In this document: in pieces, positions 59,388 to 64,000 of the stretch
Position numbering within the stretch: position 1 is the stretch's first letter
Layout of the letters: the number at the start of each line of letters is the position of its first letter
Origin: CBDAUN01 sp965214875
Lineage (GTDB): Bacteria; Pseudomonadota; Gammaproteobacteria; Arenicellales; JAJDZL01
Assembly (NCBI GenBank): GCA_965214875.1
Contig: OZ243980.1
Span: forward strand, 1,860,001 to 1,924,000
Reading direction: 5' to 3'
DNA: 64,000 nt
Position numbers and translations under genes: made by a program
The notes under the pieces: model-generated
What the model was told of the DNA's origin: nothing
The model's input: the letters and a program-made list of their open reading frames with translations, nothing else
The model's database searches: none

Positions 59388-60935
59388 TCAGCCGCCCTTA
59401 TGAGCATCCTTGAATCTTCCCTGCACAGTTCGATCAATGACGATAGCGCAAAATAAAATAGCGATTCCAGCAAGCACTCCCTGCCCTTTCGCGGCATACT
59501 GCAATGCTACCAGCACATCGTAGCCCAATCCCTTCGCATCGATCAAAGCGGCAATCACAACCAGCGATAGGCACATCATGATAGTCTGATTCACTCCAGT
59601 CATGATGCTGGGCATTGCAAGCGGTATCTGAATTCCGCGCAAAATTTGCATGTTGGTGGCGCCAAACGCGCGCGCCGCTTCAACAACATCTGACGGCACT
59701 TCCTTTAGACCAAGCGCGGTTAGCCGGATGACCGGCGGCAGTCCGAAGATCATCGATGCGAGAATGCCTGGCGGCTTGCCGGTTCCAAAGAACGCGATAA
59801 TCGGGATCAGGTAGACAAATGAGGGCATCGTCTGCATCAAATCCAGCATCGGGCGAGCCATAGCAAAGGCGCGATTGCTGCGAGCGAACCAAACCCCCAG
59901 CGGAATTCCTATTGCAACACACAGCAATGAAGCGGTGCCGAGAAGCGCAACTGTTGCCATCGCCTTTTGCCAAAATCCGAGCAAAGCAATGTATGCCAAA
60001 GCGGCTATAGTGAAAATCGCTACCCGCGGCCCTGCACTTCGATAGGCAAAGACGGCGATCACAGCCATCACGACCGGCCACGGCGTATCAACCAGAAGCG
60101 TCTCGATTCCCTCCAGCATTATGCGAATGCTGCGAGCAATGCCGAGAAAAATAAATGCGAAATTCTGTGAAGCCAAATCAAACCAGTGGTCAATCCACAA
60201 AGAAACTCCCTGATAGAACGTTTTGTCTATCGGAAATTCGGCAATGAAATCGGGCGGGTCGCCATGAGTGAATCGGACCAGGGTCACGGCGTAGACGAAA
60301 GCCACGATGACAAGCCCAAGCGCACCGCTTGCCCAATTGAAGCCGGACCGAATGGTTCGATTCGTCCTCCACCTCGTGTACTGTCGCTCGTAAGCGATAT
60401 TGCCAGCCAATCCCTCGAATGCCTTAGTCAAGATCAGAATCGCGATTCCTATCAGCAAAAGGCGATTGCCGCTTGCCTTGATCAACTCTCCTTCTGTGAT
60501 GGCCTTGTCGCGCGCTTTAAGCAGGCTCTCCGCACGTTTTAAGAATGAAGCTGTGCCCTCTTCGTCGCCTTTCTCTTTGGCCGAATCAGCCCGTTCAATC
60601 ATTCGCTCGTAGTTCACAGTCAAGCGTTCCGCGCGATCGAATTTTTCAGAACCTAGATCGCCCCACAGTCCTTGGCCAATCATTACGATTGCAATCAACT
60701 CCAAGACTGCGAAAATCCAAAACAAGCCCCACAGTCCGCGTGTCGTCGCCCACATTGGCCCAAACACCGATGCGCCCAGATTGAAAGTCCAGCAATAGCC
60801 GTTGCGCGATTGCTGGATGGACTTGAATTGCTTGACATAATGTTCGCCGTTGACACCTGCGAACGCGCGTACCGATTCAGCGATGTCCAAGTCCGGGAAT
60901 CGGTCGCCGTCATTGATGGCAGTTTCATTTTGCAT
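59388..60935 (-). CDS. ABC transporter permease, glycine betaine/proline (ProW-like)
   Basis: A 515-residue permease. The C-terminal half (about 290-515) is a ProW-type membrane domain with ATLLGTASLLCVAIGIPLGV, DLMQTMPSFVYLIPIIAFFG and the coupling loop EAARAFGATNMQILRGIQIP. The N-terminal 230 residues carry a DUF2628-like segment (WTFNLGASVFGPMWATTRGL) and a charged helix (KEKGDEEGTASFLKRAESLL). It begins directly after the stop of its paralogue. Such transporters import betaine, choline or related osmolytes with a periplasmic binding protein. Confidence 0.9.
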   Translation of the reverse strand: MQNETAINDGDRFPDLDIAESVRAFAGVNGEHYVKQFKSIQQSRNGYCWTFNLGASVFGPMWATTRGLWGLFWIFAVLELIAIVMIGQGLWGDLGSEKFDRAERLTVNYERMIERADSAKEKGDEEGTASFLKRAESLLKARDKAITEGELIKASGNRLLLIGIAILILTKAFEGLAGNIAYERQYTRWRTNRTIRSGFNWASGALGLVIVAFVYAVTLVRFTHGDPPDFIAEFPIDKTFYQGVSLWIDHWFDLASQNFAFIFLGIARSIRIMLEGIETLLVDTPWPVVMAVIAVFAYRSAGPRVAIFTIAALAYIALLGFWQKAMATVALLGTASLLCVAIGIPLGVWFARSNRAFAMARPMLDLMQTMPSFVYLIPIIAFFGTGKPPGILASMIFGLPPVIRLTALGLKEVPSDVVEAARAFGATNMQILRGIQIPLAMPSIMTGVNQTIMMCLSLVVIAALIDAKGLGYDVLVALQYAAKGQGVLAGIAILFCAIVIDRTVQGRFKDAHKGG

Positions 60936-62447
60936 CTACCGGTCCTCTTGACGCTGAAATCTGCCTTGCACAATGCGGTCCAGCATCATGGCGCAGAAAA
61001 GGATCGCGAGTCCGGAAAGAATTCCTTGTCCCTTAGCAACATATTGCAACGCAAGAAGCACTTCTTGTCCCAAGCCTTTAGCACCGATCAGAGAGGCGAT
61101 AACAACCATCGACAAGCTCATCAGTATTGTCTGGTTTACGCCTGTCATGATCGAAGGGCGCGCGAGCGGGAGTTCCACGCCAAACAAGATCTGCCTCGGA
61201 GTTGCTCCAAATGCCACTGCCGCCTCCTTTACAATTGGAGAAACCTGCCGCATTCCTAATGCAGTCAATCGCACCACCGGCGGCATCGCAAAGATTGCTG
61301 TTGCGATCACTCCAGGCACCCGGCCTGTGCCAAAAAATGCGATAATCGGGATCAGGTAGACAAATGGCGGAATCGTTTGCATCAAATCGAGAATCGGTCT
61401 CCCCGCTGCGTATGCCCGCTCGCTACGCGCGAACCAAATGCCTAGCGGCACACCGACTACGACGCAAAACACCGCCGCTGTGCCGACCATGACGATGCTG
61501 ACCATGCTCGCTTCCCACAAGCCTAGCACTCCGATGTAGGCGAGAGCGGCAGCGGTAAAGATGGCTACGCGAATGCTGGCAACTCGCCAGGCCACCAGAA
61601 CCAGCAGTACGGCGACAACTGGCCATGGCGAATCCACTAGGGCAAGCTCGACGGCATCAAGCAGCGATTGCACAATCAGGATAATTCCATCAAAGAATCC
61701 CTGGCCGGCATCTGCTGTGCGGTCAAACCACGCATCCAGCCAATTCGAGCTAACCGTGAACAAATTCCTATCAGCCGGAAAATCCGTTGTCCACGCCGCT
61801 GGCGACGAAACCGTGAACCGGTAAAGTGTCAACGGATAGAACAAGATCGTCAGCAATGCGGCATATCCGGCTCTAACTACGCTCAATCCGCTTGAAACGC
61901 TTCGATCCAGTCGCCAAGCGGAATATTGCAACTCATACAGTCGATTCGCATAGCGACCAAGCAAAAAACGCAGCAGCAAAAGCATTCCTAACCCAAAAGC
62001 CAGATGAATCCACCACAAATCGCTGGCGGCTTGCGCTTCCATGACTGCGGACTGTGCGGCTTTTTCCAGATTATCGGCGATCTCCAATGCCGATTGTTCT
62101 ACCGCTTCGCCGGAAAGCGCTTCTTGGCGCAATTCATCGGCGCGCTGTTGATACTGGTCGGCCTCTGCCATCTTTGACGCACCGAGATCGCCCCAGATTC
62201 CTTTGCCCACTTGAACCAATGCAATCAATTCGCCAAGCGCGAAGATCCAAAACATGGACCAAAGCCCGCGTGCACCGCACCAAATTGGCCCGATAAGCGC
62301 GGCCGCCATGTTCCAAGGCGCGACCGAACGCTCCGACGACTGGATGTCCGCAAAGCGGCTCGCGTAATAGTTTCCGCTAGCACCAGCGAATTCCCGAATA
62401 GAATCGGAAATATCGACTTCAGGCAAATTGTCAATCGGACCGATCAC
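60936..62447 (-). CDS. ABC transporter permease, glycine betaine/proline (ProW-like)
   Basis: A 503-residue paralogue of the next permease with the same two-part layout: an N-terminal DUF2628-like part (WNMAAALIGPIWCGARGL) and a ProW membrane domain with DLMQTIPPFVYLIPIIAFFG and EAAVAFGATPRQILFGVELP. Its GTG start overlaps the ATPase stop by one base. Two different permeases in tandem suggest a heterodimeric channel. Confidence 0.9.
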   Translation of the reverse strand: MIGPIDNLPEVDISDSIREFAGASGNYYASRFADIQSSERSVAPWNMAAALIGPIWCGARGLWSMFWIFALGELIALVQVGKGIWGDLGASKMAEADQYQQRADELRQEALSGEAVEQSALEIADNLEKAAQSAVMEAQAASDLWWIHLAFGLGMLLLLRFLLGRYANRLYELQYSAWRLDRSVSSGLSVVRAGYAALLTILFYPLTLYRFTVSSPAAWTTDFPADRNLFTVSSNWLDAWFDRTADAGQGFFDGIILIVQSLLDAVELALVDSPWPVVAVLLVLVAWRVASIRVAIFTAAALAYIGVLGLWEASMVSIVMVGTAAVFCVVVGVPLGIWFARSERAYAAGRPILDLMQTIPPFVYLIPIIAFFGTGRVPGVIATAIFAMPPVVRLTALGMRQVSPIVKEAAVAFGATPRQILFGVELPLARPSIMTGVNQTILMSLSMVVIASLIGAKGLGQEVLLALQYVAKGQGILSGLAILFCAMMLDRIVQGRFQRQEDR

Positions 62448-63496
62448 TATTTGCCTCCCTTGATCCCTTGCAATAGCCTGTCTTTGGAAACCACCCCGAC
62501 TGCGGTATCATTTGCATCGACCGTGACGATCGGTTGAGCGGTGGTCACAGCGACATCGACCAAGTGATCGAGATCGACATCCTGAGAAACGCGTGGCGAC
62601 AGATTCAAATCCTCGCCACTTGCCGGTACATAATCGGCTATCGGTACCTGTATAGTGTGCGCGAAAATCAGTTTCAGCTTAGAAATGTTCTGCACGAAAT
62701 CGCGCACATAGTCATCGGCAGGATTGGTGACAATCTCTTCCGGTGTGCCAATTTGCACGATGCGACCATCTTTCATGATTGCGATCCTCGTTCCTAGTCG
62801 AATCGCCTCGTCAAGGTCGTGCGTAATAAACAAGGTCGTCTTGTGCAGCTGCTCCGAAAGTGCCATGAACTGATCTTGCAGCTGACGACGAATCAGAGGG
62901 TCCAAGGCGCTGAATGGCTCATCCATCAGCAGCACGTCGGGATCGCTAGCAAGCGCGCGCGCCAAGCCGACCCGTTGTTGCATACCTCCGGACAGTTCTC
63001 TGGGGAACCGATCTTCAAACCCTTCAAGGCCGACTAGCGACAAGGCATGCTGCGAAACGTTCCAGCGTCTTGCCTTTGACTCTCCGCGTATTTCGAGCGG
63101 ATAGGCCACATTGTCACGCACGGAGCGGTGCGGCAACAGCGCCATATGCTGGAACACCATGCCGATACGCTTCGCCCGGACTTCGCGCAATGCGGAGGCG
63201 GACAAGGACATCACATCCTGCCCCAACAGCCTTATCTCTCCTGAGGTCGGCTCGATCAAGCGGTTGACGTGCCGGACAAGTGTCGATTTGCCGCTACCCG
63301 ACAAACCCATAATGCAGAAGATCTCCCCGCGACGCACATTGAAACTGACATCGGCAATCCCTACTACAGCTCCGTATCGCTCAAGCACCTCGGTCTTTCC
63401 GATCCCTTCGGACTTGATCGCCGCCATGGCCGCGTCCGAACTCGACCCGAATATCTTCCACGCGTTTTTCAGTTCGATTACGATATCGTCTTTCAT
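62447..63496 (-). CDS. ABC transporter ATP-binding protein, glycine betaine/choline (ProV-like)
   Basis: A 349-residue ATPase with Walker A GLSGSGKST near 64-72, signature LSGGMQQRVGLARAL near 162-176, Walker B VLLMDEPFSALDPL near 182-195 and H-loop ITHDLDEA. The N-terminal NAWKIFG is typical of the ProV/OpuA group, and a short CBS region closes the protein (PIVTVDANDTAVGVVSKDRL). In OpuA the CBS pair senses ionic strength; here only one CBS unit is visible. It drives the two permeases that follow. Confidence 0.93.
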   Translation of the reverse strand: MKDDIVIELKNAWKIFGSSSDAAMAAIKSEGIGKTEVLERYGAVVGIADVSFNVRRGEIFCIMGLSGSGKSTLVRHVNRLIEPTSGEIRLLGQDVMSLSASALREVRAKRIGMVFQHMALLPHRSVRDNVAYPLEIRGESKARRWNVSQHALSLVGLEGFEDRFPRELSGGMQQRVGLARALASDPDVLLMDEPFSALDPLIRRQLQDQFMALSEQLHKTTLFITHDLDEAIRLGTRIAIMKDGRIVQIGTPEEIVTNPADDYVRDFVQNISKLKLIFAHTIQVPIADYVPASGEDLNLSPRVSQDVDLDHLVDVAVTTAQPIVTVDANDTAVGVVSKDRLLQGIKGGK

Positions 63497-63636
63497 ATTT
63501 CGGTCTTTCTTTTGCTCGTGTCGACTTATGGCCTCAATGCGATCTGATCCCGATTGCGGATATGCGCCTCAATTGTCCGATTAAATTCTTGCCTATTCAA
63601 TATCTAAGTATTGCGACTGTATCGGAGTTCCGCAAA

Positions 63637-63672
63637 AAAAGGCGCAAACCTGATACCAAGCTTGCGCCTTTT
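63637..63672 (-). terminator. Rho-independent terminator after the binding-protein gene
   Basis: AAAAGGCGCAA at 63637-63647 pairs perfectly with TTGCGCCTTTT at 63662-63672. On the minus strand the hairpin is followed by seven T (63640-63634). It lies 50 bases past the binding-protein stop and 140 before the ATPase gene, so it would lower expression of ATPase and permeases relative to the binding protein. Confidence 0.8.
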
Positions 63673-63722
63673 GCGATTAGCCGTCAAAATCTCCAGCTAG
63701 ATGATCAAATAGCTGATTAGCA

Positions 63723-64000
63723 TTACCTCAGCCATTCATCCACTCGATCAACATTGGCATTCACCCAGTCTCTAGCCAGATCTTCATGAGACTTCTTGTT
63801 CACGGTAACTTCGTAGGCCCATCCACTGACATCATCGGTGTTGAAGGCTACCTTGCTCAGCACTGAGGCGGCTTCAGGTTGCGAAGTCTCAAGAGATTTG
63901 GCGTAATGGATGTGCAACAGCGTGTCCTTCCAAGCAACTCCAGCCATTGACTTTTCAAGCCAGTCCGGATCGTCGGTCGGCTGAAGCGTGTGCCATTTTT
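63723..64000 (-). CDS. Substrate-binding protein, glycine betaine/choline type (C-terminal part)
   Basis: The last 91 codons of a periplasmic binding protein; the start lies beyond the window. HTLQPTDDPDWLEKSMAGVA, EAASVLSKVAFNTDDVSGW and DLARDWVNANVDRVDEWL are typical of the ProX/OpuAC C-terminus (…W…VDEWL). It is the first gene of the transport operon on the minus strand, and a terminator follows it. Ligand choice depends on the missing N-terminal part. Confidence 0.85.
   Translation of the reverse strand, partial: KWHTLQPTDDPDWLEKSMAGVAWKDTLLHIHYAKSLETSQPEAASVLSKVAFNTDDVSGWAYEVTVNKKSHEDLARDWVNANVDRVDEWLR

Overview
The window looks like a marine, probably host-associated gammaproteobacterium. 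The backbone order tig-clpP-clpX-lon-hupB-ppiD-fabI is the gammaproteobacterial arrangement. Nearby genes for dihydroxypropanesulfonate (DHPS) breakdown, betaine-type uptake and Na+/H+ exchange suggest seawater or a marine host (inference). Backbone genes look moderate in GC, while the insertion sequences are strikingly GC-rich and mostly broken.

Layout. 1-21.7 kb is an accessory island: IS1380-family copies (1-184, 1700-2501, 16963-18628), an ISNCY-like element (4730-6531), a C5 methyltransferase with a broken GHKL ATPase, and many toxin-antitoxin pairs (AbiE, HicBA, RelE/Xre, ParDE with a nonsense toxin, HigA and HigB remnants). It also holds a two-gene PHP-SMC-like ATPase plus AlbA_2/HATPase module, two class II Fic proteins and a lone P-loop ATPase. 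21.8-28.0 kb is a catabolic operon (HpaB-like flavin monooxygenase, Rid protein, class III aminotransferase, trimethylamine-dehydrogenase-like flavoprotein) with a convergent HAD hydrolase. An IS481 element (28258-29334) separates it from the proteostasis block (tRNA-Leu, tig, clpP, clpX, lon, hupB, tRNA-Val, tRNA-Asp, ppiD, fabI). 39.3-45.4 kb holds a decayed secreted-protein gene, nhaC, an ARPP-1 protein, a cupin-like membrane protein, a bactofilin and a methyltransferase-like gene. 45.5-51.2 kb is a minus-strand operon that reads as a whole DHPS pathway: three dehydrogenases for C2 and C1 of DHPS, a sulfolactate dehydrogenase and the two-subunit sulfolactate sulfo-lyase. 51.4-53.1 kb is a type II restriction-modification pair. 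54.7-55.8 kb holds three tRNA genes, one of them tRNA-Leu(UAA) split by a 216-nt group I intron, with a 227-bp MITE beside it. 55.8-59.1 kb is a second small island with an AbiL/RloAB-like defence pair. 59.4-64.0 kb is a betaine/choline-type ABC uptake operon with two long paralogous permeases.

Themes. Decay is everywhere: IS insertion, in-frame stops, and several single-base shifts in homopolymers (T7 at 1666, C7 at 16300, C12 near 39972, A5 near 51620). The shifts could be real decay, phase variation or consensus error. The strongest items for follow-up are the tRNA intron, the PHP-ATPase/AlbA_2 pair, the amine-dehydrogenase-like operon with altered substrate-pocket residues, the DHPS operon, and a hairpin that appears to hide the start codon of the IS1380 transposase.
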